64,000 nucleotides of DNA from Phocaeicola massiliensis B84634 = Timone 84634 = DSM 17679 = JCM 13223 (GCF_000382445.1 NZ_KB905472.1:2627278-2691277), one strand, 5' to 3'. Shown: positions 17,479 to 26,280, counted from the first letter of the stretch. A program made the numbers and translations. The notes: generated by a model not told the origin, from the sequence alone.

Positions 17479-18075
17479 TTAGTATATAATAGGTACAGCC
17501 TGTTCTTTCTTGGATGCAGAATCGTTCTCTTTTTTATCTCCGTTTTTCTTATTCTTCTCTTTCTTGTCCTTTGTTTTTTTCTTTGGGAAGAAACAGCTTG
17601 ATACCTCATTCTTCTCTTTCTTTTCAGAGAGAGAATCCTGCTTCTTCTTCACCTCTGCCTGTGGTGCCACCTCCTTTTCCGGAAGCACCTTCTCCTCCTG
17701 CTGACATTCAATAACCGGAAGCCGGGGAGTATCATCCTTCATATCCTGTATAACAACAATGGCTGTAATGATTACCGCCAGACCTATTACCGCCATAATG
17801 CCATATCTGTAATATCTTTGAACATCAGGTATCTGATTCCAATCCAATTGGCGCACGTGTGCAAAAGAAACCACATCTTTACGGGTGACAGGGTATGCCG
17901 TATCCGATTTCAATTTAACACCATTGACAAATGTTCCATTTTGCCCCATACTAATAATCTCCATCTTTCCGGTCGCATGGATTTTCAAAATAGCATGGCG
18001 GCGACTGACTGTACTATCCGACAAAACGATATTACAGTTTTCATCACGACCAATAGTTAATATCTTCATACTCAT
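17479..18075 (-). CDS. FHA-domain membrane protein with Lys/Glu-rich tail
   Basis: 198 aa. N-terminal FHA domain (residues ~3-80: TIGRDENCNIVLSDSTVSRRHAIL ... GQNGTFVNGVKL), one membrane helix at about 90-110 (YGIMAVIGLAVIITAIVVIQ), then about 85 residues of low-complexity Lys/Glu sequence (KKKTKDKKEKNKKNGDKK). The GRxxxxxIxxSxxxxSRxHA and NGTFVNG motifs needed for phosphothreonine binding are intact. Start: an ATG at 18075, 11 nt after the phosphatase stop; a second ATG at 18069 is possible. With the FHA domain predicted inside, the charged tail would be outside, possibly binding the cell wall or the WG protein; alternatively it is a disordered scaffold. Confidence 0.82.
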   Translation of the reverse strand: MSMKILTIGRDENCNIVLSDSTVSRRHAILKIHATGKMEIISMGQNGTFVNGVKLKSDTAYPVTRKDVVSFAHVRQLDWNQIPDVQRYYRYGIMAVIGLAVIITAIVVIQDMKDDTPRLPVIECQQEEKVLPEKEVAPQAEVKKKQDSLSEKKEKNEVSSCFFPKKKTKDKKEKNKKNGDKKENDSASKKEQAVPIIY

Positions 18076-18086
18076 TAATTTTATAA

Positions 18087-19475
18087 CTATTTTATTTTAT
18101 CTCTAATCTCTTTTACCCGATTAATAATGGAGTCATAATGACTTTGCGCCCTGCTGCTGTTTTCTTTAGCTATATTCTGTTTCAAAAGAAGCAAAATACC
18201 ATATTCGCGTCCGTTCTTCTCTTTGCCATTAAACTCGTTTTCAGAGATGCCATATTTCTTTTTCAATTCAGGCTCCAATTTTTGAACCATTGCCACCGTT
18301 TCCTTCAATTTTTGTTCTTTTTCCTTCCCTTCAGAAACATCACGTAACTCCTGTAAATTATTAATAATGTCATCCAACCGTTCTATGATGTCATACTGAT
18401 TGATTATAACCTCCATATATTCTTTCGCTTTACCCGGATTATTGGTTATGATCTGTGACAACGAATCTATAGTCCTCTTTTGTTCTTGTTCCGACTTTCT
18501 CAGCTTTTCATCAAACTCTGCCTGAAGTTTTTCGCTCCATACCTTTTGCAAAGCTTCTATATCCAACTCTTCACTCTTGGAGGAAGCCACCGCTTGACCC
18601 GGCAAATAAAAGCCCTGAATGATGTTGCCTGCTATACTGACACAACAGATAAATATCAAGGCAAATAATATATTCCTTATTTTTGTACTCATCTTTTCTT
18701 TTAATATTGAATTAGAATTTGTTTCAATTAATGCTACGGTCAGATTATCATGCTTGCCGCCATTTGCGATTCCCTCTTCATCCACACGAATCACAATACT
18801 TTCGACAGCTCCTCCCAAAGAAGAAGTACCCGCCACAATATCAATCAACTTCCGTTCCGGAAACATTCCCCATATTCCATCTGTACACAGCATAAAACGG
18901 TCTCCCTTTTCATAAGGCAGCTCTACGATATCCGCTTCAATGTCACTGTTAGCACCCAAGGCCTTAGTAATCATGTTTGACTGCTCCGACAAACGTGCCT
19001 GCTCCTCATTAATAGTACCGTTCCTGACCATCTCGAAAACCATTGAATGGTCAAATGTGCGAAACTTCTTATGTCCCCTGCGAAATTGGTATATCCTACT
19101 GTCTCCGACATAAGCGGCAATGGCCGAATACTCATTAATCAGCAAAGCGGTAACCGTAGTCCCCATGCCGCGTAATGCAGGTTTCTTCTGTATCTCTGAA
19201 ATCAATGCCTGATTCGCCATTTTTATGGCTTGTTGAAGAACTGTCAGAGGAGAATCCGAAAGCTTGCCGGAACGTACTGTCTGAATAATTACATCAGTAG
19301 CAGTAGACGAAGCAGCCTTGCCCGAAGGTCCCCCTCCCATCCCATCGCACACAACAACCAATAATCCTAATGGAGTATCGGCATATCCGCATGTATCCTG
19401 ATTTTCGGCCCTGCCACCTTGCCTGGAATCGACAAAACCGACAGCAATAGGTAATTGTGTATTTATTGGTATCAT
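18087..19475 (-). CDS. PP2C-family Ser/Thr phosphatase with membrane anchor and coiled-coil
   Basis: 462 aa from the ATG at 19475, which overlaps the stop of the preceding kinase gene by 4 bp (ATGA); the longer frame upstream would run into the kinase gene. PP2C motifs are intact: ENQDTCGY, VVCDGMGGGPSGKAAS (Asp44), RGMGTTVTALLI, AAYVGDSRIYQFR, LCTDGIWGM (Asp199) and KHDNLTVALIE (Asp243). A membrane helix at about 268-290 is followed by a helical, probably coiled-coil domain of about 170 residues. It is expected to reverse phosphorylation by the two kinases encoded immediately upstream. Confidence 0.92.
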   Translation of the reverse strand: MIPINTQLPIAVGFVDSRQGGRAENQDTCGYADTPLGLLVVVCDGMGGGPSGKAASSTATDVIIQTVRSGKLSDSPLTVLQQAIKMANQALISEIQKKPALRGMGTTVTALLINEYSAIAAYVGDSRIYQFRRGHKKFRTFDHSMVFEMVRNGTINEEQARLSEQSNMITKALGANSDIEADIVELPYEKGDRFMLCTDGIWGMFPERKLIDIVAGTSSLGGAVESIVIRVDEEGIANGGKHDNLTVALIETNSNSILKEKMSTKIRNILFALIFICCVSIAGNIIQGFYLPGQAVASSKSEELDIEALQKVWSEKLQAEFDEKLRKSEQEQKRTIDSLSQIITNNPGKAKEYMEVIINQYDIIERLDDIINNLQELRDVSEGKEKEQKLKETVAMVQKLEPELKKKYGISENEFNGKEKNGREYGILLLLKQNIAKENSSRAQSHYDSIINRVKEIRDKIK

Positions 19476-20443
19476 AAGGCAAACATTAATAATATAATAA
19501 TTATTCCAACCAGACAACCCACACCGACCATGACCAACCATGTCGGTACCACCGGTGAAGGAGGAGCACTTAAAGCCTTTTGTAACGCCATCTTAAACTC
19601 TCCCGATGATTGGAAACGTTCGTTTTGCTGTTTTTCTGTCGCTTTGCGAAGCACATCCACAACCGCTTTCGGTACTCCCTGTCTATCCGGCAATACTTCC
19701 ATTCGCTGCCTTTGTATAGTCTCCTCCCTTGTAGAAGAATCAAAAGGATTATAACCGGCCAACAACTCATACAGTGTTACTCCCAATTCATAGATATCCG
19801 TTGTTTTATCTACTGTCAATTGGACCTGTCCGGGTTCTATGATTTGTTCGGGAGCAGCATATTTGGGAGTACCTATCAAACCCGGAGACGTCATACTGAC
19901 AGAATCAGGTGTATAAGCAATGCCCAAATCCATTAATCTGATATTAGAACCATGCTCTATCATAATGTTAGCCGGTTTTATATCCATGTGAACAATTCCT
20001 TTCTGATGAAGATAATCCAAAGCATCCATCACAGGATAAAGGCTTTCGCAGATTCGCTTGACCGCATCTTTCCTATTCCGCAAATGAGTATTAACATGCT
20101 CGTCCAATGTTATTCCCTGCACCAGTCTGCTCACAATAAATATCGGGCCATTATATGGATTTAGCTCGCAATAGCCTATCATCTCTACCAAGTTACGATG
20201 CCGAAAAAGCAATGATGCTTCTAATTTGGCTCTTTCACGAATGCTTGGTACATTGGCATATTTATCCACCACGCGCTTAATTGCCACTCTCTCCTGAGTC
20301 TGACAAGACCGTCCCAAATAAACAGTGCCCATAGCACCGGCGCCCAAGGGTGGCTCTGTCTGGTTATAAAAGAACCATTCACCGTTTACGCATAAATAGA
20401 TTTCATCACCTTTTTGTACTATATTTCTATAATTAGGTTTCAT
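19472..20443 (-). CDS. Hanks-type Ser/Thr kinase, C-terminal membrane anchor
   Basis: 323 aa from the ATG at 20443, which overlaps the stop of the upstream kinase gene by 4 bp. Gly-rich loop LGAGAMGTVYLG (33-44), Lys56 in VAIKRV, catalytic loop VHMDIKPANIM (Asp154; HMD instead of HRD), DLG at 172-174 in place of DFG, APE at 197-199. The C-terminal ~22 residues form one membrane helix (TWLVMVGVGCLVGIIIILLMF), so the kinase domain is cytoplasmic with essentially no outside domain. It lacks PASTA repeats and therefore is not a typical muropeptide-sensing kinase. The input is unknown; partners are likely the FHA proteins of the same operon. Confidence 0.92.
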   Translation of the reverse strand: MKPNYRNIVQKGDEIYLCVNGEWFFYNQTEPPLGAGAMGTVYLGRSCQTQERVAIKRVVDKYANVPSIRERAKLEASLLFRHRNLVEMIGYCELNPYNGPIFIVSRLVQGITLDEHVNTHLRNRKDAVKRICESLYPVMDALDYLHQKGIVHMDIKPANIMIEHGSNIRLMDLGIAYTPDSVSMTSPGLIGTPKYAAPEQIIEPGQVQLTVDKTTDIYELGVTLYELLAGYNPFDSSTREETIQRQRMEVLPDRQGVPKAVVDVLRKATEKQQNERFQSSGEFKMALQKALSAPPSPVVPTWLVMVGVGCLVGIIIILLMFAL

Positions 20444-22143
20444 TGGAGTGCTTCTATTCTTCTGGAACATTTACTTATATATTCATTATCATTCGCTTGC
20501 GTGGCAAATGTCAATCCTCGTTTGAAATACTCTAAAGCCTTCGGCAAGTCCCGACTATCGGCTTTACCTGTACGTATTTCACCGGCTAAGAAATCACAGC
20601 CCAATTCATACAAGGCTTTATAATAGGTTGAATCTGTTTTGACAATTCTACTCATCATCTGATGTGCATCCTTACCGTCTTTCTTCAATGTCTCCGATAA
20701 ATAGTTCTTTATTTGTTGAATAGAATCAGACGAATCTTCTCCCGGATAGTGCAAACGCGCTACCAAATAAGCTGCATCCAAAGAAGAACGATATCCTTTT
20801 TGAGCTACTTTCTCCAATAAATTCAAGCCATCGACAGCTTTACCCGAATCACTCAACAATGTAAAAGCTTCCAGTGTAAGCTGACCGGCAGTCTTTACCA
20901 TCACAGTATGCCCTGATATAGAATCTGTCACCCTTTGTCCCGATGGAACCGAAGAGTCCAAAATCGTATTATTCATTTCAGCTTCCCATGCCGCAATCCG
21001 TTTCTCAGTTTCTATCCTTTCAAGCTCCGCTTGCTGTTTTTCTTTATTATCGGCTATAATTTTCCAAGTAATGCTTCCACCTATCAGCACAACCACAATG
21101 AACACTGCAGCCCATACATTCTTTTGTCCCATCTTGCCCACAATTGCCTGAACAGTCTCTATAATATTCCCGAACTTTTCCTGTTCCGTTGCCGAAGGCA
21201 TGGAAATCTTACTTATTTGCTCTACTGCTACTCTAAACTCTGCTGCCGATTGATACCGGTCTTTCTGCTTCTTGGCTGTAGCCTTGGCTATAATTTTTCG
21301 AATCTCTTTCTGTGGCACTTGCTGCAAAGGCATTTTGTGATGCAACTGCATTTCCAGAACTTCATGAGTGGCCCCCTCAAATGGTACATGTCCCACAATA
21401 AACTGAAACAGCATTATCCCAATGGCATAAATATCTGTCGTTTCATTTTGGTGCACCACATCGCCAACAACCAATTCAGGAGAAGCGTATGTTGCTTTTC
21501 CCATAAATTGTCCGGCGGTAGTCAGTTGCTGGTCTTGTGTAGTCAGTGTAGAAAGCTGTTTAGCAATACCATAATCAATAATCTTTATTTTCCGATCAGA
21601 GGTAATCATAATATTACTCGGATCAAGGTCACGATGGATATATCCTTTGTCGTGCAAAGCCATAATCCCCGACAATATATTTTTGATAACAAGCAGCGCA
21701 AAGCCACAACGATCCGTCACATATTGATTATACAGCTCTTGTGCAAAAGGAATATCCACTCCATTATTGTCTGTCGTTTTTCCTTTTAATAAATCACACA
21801 AGACTACTCCGTGCAACAGTTCACTTACCACATGATAATGCTGATGGACAACGGTTGGAGAAACTACTTCATCTATCTGGATAAAACCAAACATTTCCAC
21901 CAGATTCTCATTATGAATCTGAATGGAAGCTTCTCTCCGTGCTCTTTCGATGACGTGTGCAGGCAAATCGTCAAACAAAAATTTGATTGCTACATCCACA
22001 CATACACCGGTCTTTTCTTGAATCCGCTTACCACGATACACCGAACCCATTCCTCCCACACCAAGGGGCTGGCTATCCGTATCTACCTCATAACGAATGT
22101 GGTTTTTCTTTTCATTTATACTTTGTATGCAAATAATAGACAT
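20440..22143 (-). CDS. Hanks-type Ser/Thr kinase with membrane segment and repeat-rich C-terminal domain
   Basis: 567 aa. Kinase domain ~15-310: Gly loop LGVGGMGSVYRG, Lys54 in VAIKFLF, catalytic loop IHRDLDPSNIM (Asp172; the usual Lys two residues later is Asp), DYG 190-192 in place of DFG, TYASPEL and TDIYAIGIMLFQF. Membrane helix about 344-362, then a short coiled-coil (EKQQAELERIETEKRIAAWEAEM) and a helical TPR/Sel1-like domain (LLEKVAQKGYRSSLDAAYLVARLHY ... ALYELGCDFLAGEI ... ALEYFKRGLTFA), predicted outside the membrane and a candidate sensor. Second gene of the operon, 38 nt after the FHA gene. Confidence 0.92.
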   Translation of the reverse strand: MSIICIQSINEKKNHIRYEVDTDSQPLGVGGMGSVYRGKRIQEKTGVCVDVAIKFLFDDLPAHVIERARREASIQIHNENLVEMFGFIQIDEVVSPTVVHQHYHVVSELLHGVVLCDLLKGKTTDNNGVDIPFAQELYNQYVTDRCGFALLVIKNILSGIMALHDKGYIHRDLDPSNIMITSDRKIKIIDYGIAKQLSTLTTQDQQLTTAGQFMGKATYASPELVVGDVVHQNETTDIYAIGIMLFQFIVGHVPFEGATHEVLEMQLHHKMPLQQVPQKEIRKIIAKATAKKQKDRYQSAAEFRVAVEQISKISMPSATEQEKFGNIIETVQAIVGKMGQKNVWAAVFIVVVLIGGSITWKIIADNKEKQQAELERIETEKRIAAWEAEMNNTILDSSVPSGQRVTDSISGHTVMVKTAGQLTLEAFTLLSDSGKAVDGLNLLEKVAQKGYRSSLDAAYLVARLHYPGEDSSDSIQQIKNYLSETLKKDGKDAHQMMSRIVKTDSTYYKALYELGCDFLAGEIRTGKADSRDLPKALEYFKRGLTFATQANDNEYISKCSRRIEALQ

Positions 22144-22181
22144 ATCTTTTCCTTCATTTAAATTTAAAAGGTCTGCAACTG

Positions 22182-22883
22182 TTACATAAACTTAGTTCCT
22201 CCCGGCTCTGTACCTTGAACTCCGTCCATTGCTACTGTTCCATTATTCATCGGACGATTATTATGGTCATAGGGATTAAAGCTGCCACCTGTACCTTTTG
22301 GCGCAGCAAAAGGAAAATCCACATCCTCTTCCTCTTCTATAGGTATAAAGTTTTCCGATACAGTCAATCCCAAGGCTTGCGTGTCAATCAAAATCAGAAG
22401 CAATCGATAATTAAGACCGATTGTAATCAAATCATTATTAAAACACTCATGGGCACTGTAATCCAGTTCCTCTTCATTTACGAATATGCCATTTTTGGAA
22501 CCTATATCCTTAATCGAAGCCAGTATCTTATGTGTAGTTTTCATCTGCTTGATATTCAGTTCCGCATGAATATCCGACACAGTACCTTCCTTCAAACATA
22601 TATCACAATTACCGGAACGCCCGATTTTATTTGAGCCGATATGAAGAGGCCAATATTCACCGATACCCTGGCGGGATATAGAATACAAAAATCCGACTAC
22701 CGGGGCTCCCCCTTTGGCACTCGATTCGTGCCGGCCAACATTGGGAGCCACCTCTTCCATTCCCGGAACCATTGTTCCGCGACTTCCCATGTCAGGAGTT
22801 GTAGTTCTCGAATACATATTGTTCTTCTTGTTTGCATAGTATGAATTTTCCATACCCGGTACAGATGTTTTTTCTTGTGACAT
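22182..22883 (-). CDS. Cytoplasmic FHA-domain protein with Thr-Pro-Met motifs, first gene of the operon
   Basis: 233 aa. The FHA domain spans about residues 75-160 (HIGSNKIGRSGNCDICLKEGT.. with SDIHAEL and GSKNGIFVNEEEL). The N-terminal 60 residues are disordered and contain repeated T-x-x-P-G/D-M units (TSVPGM, TTTPDM, TMVPGM); the C-terminal tail is also Thr/Gly-rich. These units look like kinase target sites that other FHA domains could bind. No membrane helix. Being first in the operon, it may be the soluble adaptor or substrate of the system. A one-mismatch -7 element (AATCTTTG, complement of 22920-22927) lies about 37 nt upstream. Confidence 0.8.
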   Translation of the reverse strand: MSQEKTSVPGMENSYYANKKNNMYSRTTTPDMGSRGTMVPGMEEVAPNVGRHESSAKGGAPVVGFLYSISRQGIGEYWPLHIGSNKIGRSGNCDICLKEGTVSDIHAELNIKQMKTTHKILASIKDIGSKNGIFVNEEELDYSAHECFNNDLITIGLNYRLLLILIDTQALGLTVSENFIPIEEEEDVDFPFAAPKGTGGSFNPYDHNNRPMNNGTVAMDGVQGTEPGGTKFM

Positions 22884-22942
22884 AGTATCTATTGTTTTAA
22901 TTGTTCCTTATTTAATTCACAAAGATTGTTTTTTTATAGAAT

Positions 22943-22981
22943 AAAAAAAACCACACAACGCGCATAAGGCGTTATGTGGTT
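22943..22981 (-). terminator. Intrinsic terminator downstream of the YkvA-like gene
   Basis: A 13-bp stem with one mismatch (22949-22961 with 22969-22981, 7-nt loop) followed on the minus strand by eight Ts (22950-22943). It separates the ykvA-like gene from the FHA/kinase operon, so the latter must have its own promoter between 22884 and 22942. Confidence 0.8.
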
Positions 22982-23074
22982 CATATTAGTATCTAAGCAG
23001 ATAAAAATAAGGATTATCCCTATAAAAATTTATTTAGAGAGTCAAACTTATTCCTAATGATATACCATTCGGCA

Positions 23075-23437
23075 TCATTCCTGTATCAGTTCATATTTTA
23101 CTTCAGGAAACCATCGTTCCAGTATATTGTCCACTTCCGATTCTATCTCGGGAGTGACATACCTGCACACTTTCTTATAAGCATAGACTAAAGAAAATGC
23201 CTCATCTATCCAGCCGATGACGGGCAACCGTTTGGCAGAAATCAAATCTATCGGGAGTATTAAATAAGATAAAGCGGCAACTATTAACATTTTATCCGAT
23301 GACGGAGTTTCAGGACTCCTCAACACATAATATAATAAAAGTACCGGACGAGCCGTTGTTCTTCCCACCAATTTTGCATAATCTGCTATTTTTTCCCACC
23401 AAAAATCATAATCGATTTTATTCATAATTCTTTTCAT
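23075..23437 (-). CDS. YkvA-family (DUF1232) membrane protein
   Basis: About 120 aa from the ATG at 23437 (MKRIMNKIDY...); a longer frame to 23509 lacks support. The DUF1232 core is visible: LLYYVLRSPETPSSDKMLIVAALSYLILPIDLIS, with the PxDLIP-like motif PIDLIS, followed by GWIDEAFSLVYAYKKV. Family members are small membrane proteins of unknown function. Monocistronic, ending in the terminator at 22943-22981; divergent from the histidine-kinase-like gene. Confidence 0.82.
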   Translation of the reverse strand: MKRIMNKIDYDFWWEKIADYAKLVGRTTARPVLLLYYVLRSPETPSSDKMLIVAALSYLILPIDLISAKRLPVIGWIDEAFSLVYAYKKVCRYVTPEIESEVDNILERWFPEVKYELIQE

Positions 23438-23526
23438 ACTCGCTTTTTTATATGGTTTTCTAGTCTTTTGACGCAGGTATTCTGAAAAAAGTTGCACTTT
23501 TAAGAACATTTTTTTTCAAATGAGGT

Positions 23527-23534
23527 TATATTTG
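23527..23534 (+). promoter_or_regulatory. -7 promoter element of the kinase-like gene at 23554
   Basis: TATATTTG, full match to TAnnTTTG, 19 nt before the ATG, predicting a leader of about 12 nt. Confidence 0.5.
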
Positions 23535-23553
23535 CAGAAAAGCAGTATCACAG

Positions 23554-25050
23554 ATGAAAAAAACCCTTCTAACATTAGTACTTGCTTTCTGCGTATTGGC
23601 AGGGCAAGGACAAACTTCTACGACAGCATCGGGCGTTAATACTACAGAATTAAATTCCAAGTGGGCCCAATTTACCCAGTTGGCAGAAAAGAAACAATAT
23701 AAACAAGCTATAGACGAAGGAGTGCGCGTCAGCATACTCTTTACCGAAAACAGACAATATAAAGAAGCTTTCGCCACCTGTCGCCAGATGGATGCATTGA
23801 TTTATACCAATGAACAAGAAACTAAAAAAGCAAATTATCCACTCCGCTATCAGGTGACCAAAGAACGCTTACGCATGTACACCCGTCTGAAAAATGCAGA
23901 GCAATGTAAAAAACAACTCAATCAACTGCATATTTATGCAGACCAAATAAAATCGGATTCCTTATCGGAAGATCTTCTCTTTACCGAGGCTAATTATTAC
24001 CAAACATTCGGTATGCCGGACAAAAGCCTCGCATGCTATAAAGAACTGTTTCGAAAACGTTCGAAAGGAAAAGACGAAAAAGGCATAGAGCAATGCTATA
24101 AAGATATGCTGAGTTATGCAGAACAGAACAACAATGCGCCACTGGCCGGTGCCATGCGTAAGCTCTACACGTCTTGGCAAGATTCCATCCAAACAGTAAA
24201 AGCAGCTCAGAAACTGACAACCCTGCAACAAAAATATGATGAAAACCGGCAATTGTTACAAGAAAAAGAAGATAAGATAAGTACCAATCTTTTCATTATC
24301 ATTGCACTTTGTATCCTGACAGCCATTCTTGCGGCTGCGCTTGTATTTCTTGCCGCCTTACTTTTCAAACATATACGCCAAGTGAAAAAGTTAAAACACA
24401 GTCTGGGTATCGCTAATGAGAATAATGAACAAAAGTCAAGATTCATCAGTAACATCAGTACACAGATAGAACCGACTCTTAACACGATGGAAGAAGCGAC
24501 TGAAGTGTTCTCGGCCAAAATCTTACAGAAGAATATAGAAGCTTTGAAAAAACTCATGACTGACATTCAAACATACGTCACTTTGGAAGAGACACGTGAG
24601 GAACATTATCCGCTCAAAGATGTGAATATAAATGCCTTGTGCGAAACCATTATGGAAAAGGCCAAGACAAACTTCAAACCCGAAGTGGAAGCCGTACTCA
24701 ATGTACCGAGAGTAAATATTAAGACAAATGCAGAAGCGCTGGAACGCATCTTGCTTTATTTATTGAGAAATGCTGCACTACACACAGATAACGGCAAAAT
24801 CACATTAGAGTTTAAGAAAAGAAGTGCACACACAGGACAGTTTATCATTACCGATACCGGTACAGGCATACCGACCGAAATAAAAGGAAAGCTGTTCAAG
24901 CCATTTGCCGAAATCCATGACTTAACGCAAGGCAATGGACTGGGCTTACCGACCTGCAGCCTCATCGCCTATAAACTTAATGGTACTTTGCATCTGGATA
25001 ACGAATACAAGAAAGGAACCCGATTTGTGCTGGAATTACATGACAAATAA
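23554..25050 (+). CDS. TPR-containing histidine-kinase-like protein lacking the phospho-acceptor His
   Basis: 498 aa. Signal peptide (LLTLVLAFCVLAGQGQ), a helical TPR-like periplasmic region (~35-235), one membrane helix (~246-271), then a kinase module. The HisKA-like helix reads KSRFISNISTQIEPTL: Thr303 (codon ACA) stands where the phosphorylated His is normally found. The ATPase domain is intact, with an N-box-like LLYLLRNAALHT, DTGTGIP and GNGLGLPTCSLIAYKL. It could therefore bind ATP but not autophosphorylate on the usual His. No response regulator gene is adjacent. Alternatives: a pseudokinase partner of another histidine kinase, or an ATP sensor. Confidence 0.82.
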   Translation: MKKTLLTLVLAFCVLAGQGQTSTTASGVNTTELNSKWAQFTQLAEKKQYKQAIDEGVRVSILFTENRQYKEAFATCRQMDALIYTNEQETKKANYPLRYQVTKERLRMYTRLKNAEQCKKQLNQLHIYADQIKSDSLSEDLLFTEANYYQTFGMPDKSLACYKELFRKRSKGKDEKGIEQCYKDMLSYAEQNNNAPLAGAMRKLYTSWQDSIQTVKAAQKLTTLQQKYDENRQLLQEKEDKISTNLFIIIALCILTAILAAALVFLAALLFKHIRQVKKLKHSLGIANENNEQKSRFISNISTQIEPTLNTMEEATEVFSAKILQKNIEALKKLMTDIQTYVTLEETREEHYPLKDVNINALCETIMEKAKTNFKPEVEAVLNVPRVNIKTNAEALERILLYLLRNAALHTDNGKITLEFKKRSAHTGQFIITDTGTGIPTEIKGKLFKPFAEIHDLTQGNGLGLPTCSLIAYKLNGTLHLDNEYKKGTRFVLELHDK

Positions 25051-25055
25051 GAAAC

Positions 25056-26249
25056 CTACTGTTTTGAAAGCGCCAATATATCAGTTCCCGTAGGGCTTTG
25101 AAATACTTTCAATCCGAACTGGGGAAGAACAGCCAGTACATGGTCAAAAACTTCGGCTTGCAGACGTTCATAAGGTATCCAATCCTTATTGGCTGAGAAA
25201 AAATAAAGTTCGATGGGCAAGCCCTGCGGAGTAGGCTGAAGTTGCCGTACCATGAGGGTAAGGCTTGTATTCACCCGTGGGTGATGTCGCAAATACCGCT
25301 CCAGATAATGACGGAAGACATGCAGATTCACCTCCTCTTTTCCGGTCCTTTCAAATCCTTCCAACCAGCCGCGTTTCTCAAAGTTCTTCAACTGTTGGGG
25401 AGTACAGAAATGCACTGTTGTCATATCAATATTCAGTGAACGTTTTATTCTTCGCCCGCCACTTTCTCTCATACCGCGCCAATTCTGAAAAGAATCACTT
25501 ACTAAAGCATACGGTGGAATTGTGGTTATAGTATTATCCCAATTCTGTACTTTCACGGTAGTTAATGTCACTTCTATCACCGTACCGTCAGCCCCATATT
25601 TAGGCATAGTAATCCAGTCACCCGGACGAAGCATATTATTGGCTGAAAGTTGTACCCCGGCAACCAGCCCCATAATGGTATCCTTAAATACCAACATCAG
25701 AATAGCCGCAGAAGCCCCCAAACCGGTCAGGATATTCATCGGGTCTTTATCAATCAGTGTACTGATAATAATAATTACTCCTATACATATCACTATCAAC
25801 TTCAACATTTGATACACCCCTTTCAACGGATGATTCTTCAACTTCTCATGTTCACTGGAAATGGTATAAAGTGAAGTGAGAAAAGAACAAATCAAACGCA
25901 TTGACACAGCAGTAATATATACCCAGCATAGTTTAAGGATAAATGTTAAAGTCACGGGTTCATGCGGAAAAGCAAAAGGAAGCAATGCATATAATATAAC
26001 AGGTGGAATGAGATGACATATATTATCCAGTACAACATCATTGAATAGATAATCATCCCAAGTAGCCTGTGTCTTTGCCGTCAGTTTCTTTATAGTAGGA
26101 ACTACTATTTTTCTGCAAAAATAATCTGCCACAAAAGCAATGATAATAATACCGGCTATAATAATGATACGCTGGGTTATGCCCAGGCTTTCCTGATGCA
26201 CACCCATCTGTTGCAATAAGTTAGTAAGATCGTTGTTTATTGTATCCAT
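25056..26249 (-). CDS. MscS-family mechanosensitive channel, YbdG/MscM type
   Basis: 397 aa from the ATG at 26249. A longer frame using TTG at 26270 is rejected because that codon overlaps the promoter -7 element. Four to five N-terminal membrane helices, then the MscS pore helix (GLGASAAILMLVFKDTIMGLVAGVQLSANNMLRPGDW) and beta domain (VKVQNWDNTITTIPPYALVSDSFQNWRGM, ESGGRRIKRSLNIDM). The latter blocks are characteristic of E. coli YbdG. Role: ion efflux on osmotic downshock. Monocistronic and convergent with the kinase-like gene (5-nt gap). Confidence 0.92.
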   Translation of the reverse strand: MDTINNDLTNLLQQMGVHQESLGITQRIIIIAGIIIIAFVADYFCRKIVVPTIKKLTAKTQATWDDYLFNDVVLDNICHLIPPVILYALLPFAFPHEPVTLTFILKLCWVYITAVSMRLICSFLTSLYTISSEHEKLKNHPLKGVYQMLKLIVICIGVIIIISTLIDKDPMNILTGLGASAAILMLVFKDTIMGLVAGVQLSANNMLRPGDWITMPKYGADGTVIEVTLTTVKVQNWDNTITTIPPYALVSDSFQNWRGMRESGGRRIKRSLNIDMTTVHFCTPQQLKNFEKRGWLEGFERTGKEEVNLHVFRHYLERYLRHHPRVNTSLTLMVRQLQPTPQGLPIELYFFSANKDWIPYERLQAEVFDHVLAVLPQFGLKVFQSPTGTDILALSKQ

Positions 26250-26267
26250 ACTACATTCGTTTTTCCG

Positions 26268-26275
26268 CAAAGATA
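26268..26275 (-). promoter_or_regulatory. Promoter of the MscS-family gene
   Basis: On the minus strand TATCTTTG (complement of 26268-26275) is preceded after a 21-nt spacer by TTTG (complement of 26297-26300), a good -33/-7 pair. The -33 box lies in the loop of the upstream terminator hairpin. Confidence 0.65.
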
Positions 26276-26280
26276 CTAAA

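Noticed and set aside
19476..19541. N-terminal extension of the PP2C gene into the upstream kinase gene
   Set aside because: The ATG at 19475 forms a 4-bp overlap with the kinase stop and begins right before the conserved PP2C sequence; the extension has no family similarity.
12985..22883. Type VI secretion post-translational (PpkA/PppA/Fha) locus
   Set aside because: None of the structural secretion genes are nearby, and the operon encodes a protease and exported repeat proteins instead.
26250..26270. TTG start extending the MscS-family gene
   Set aside because: It lies within the -7 element of that gene's own promoter.
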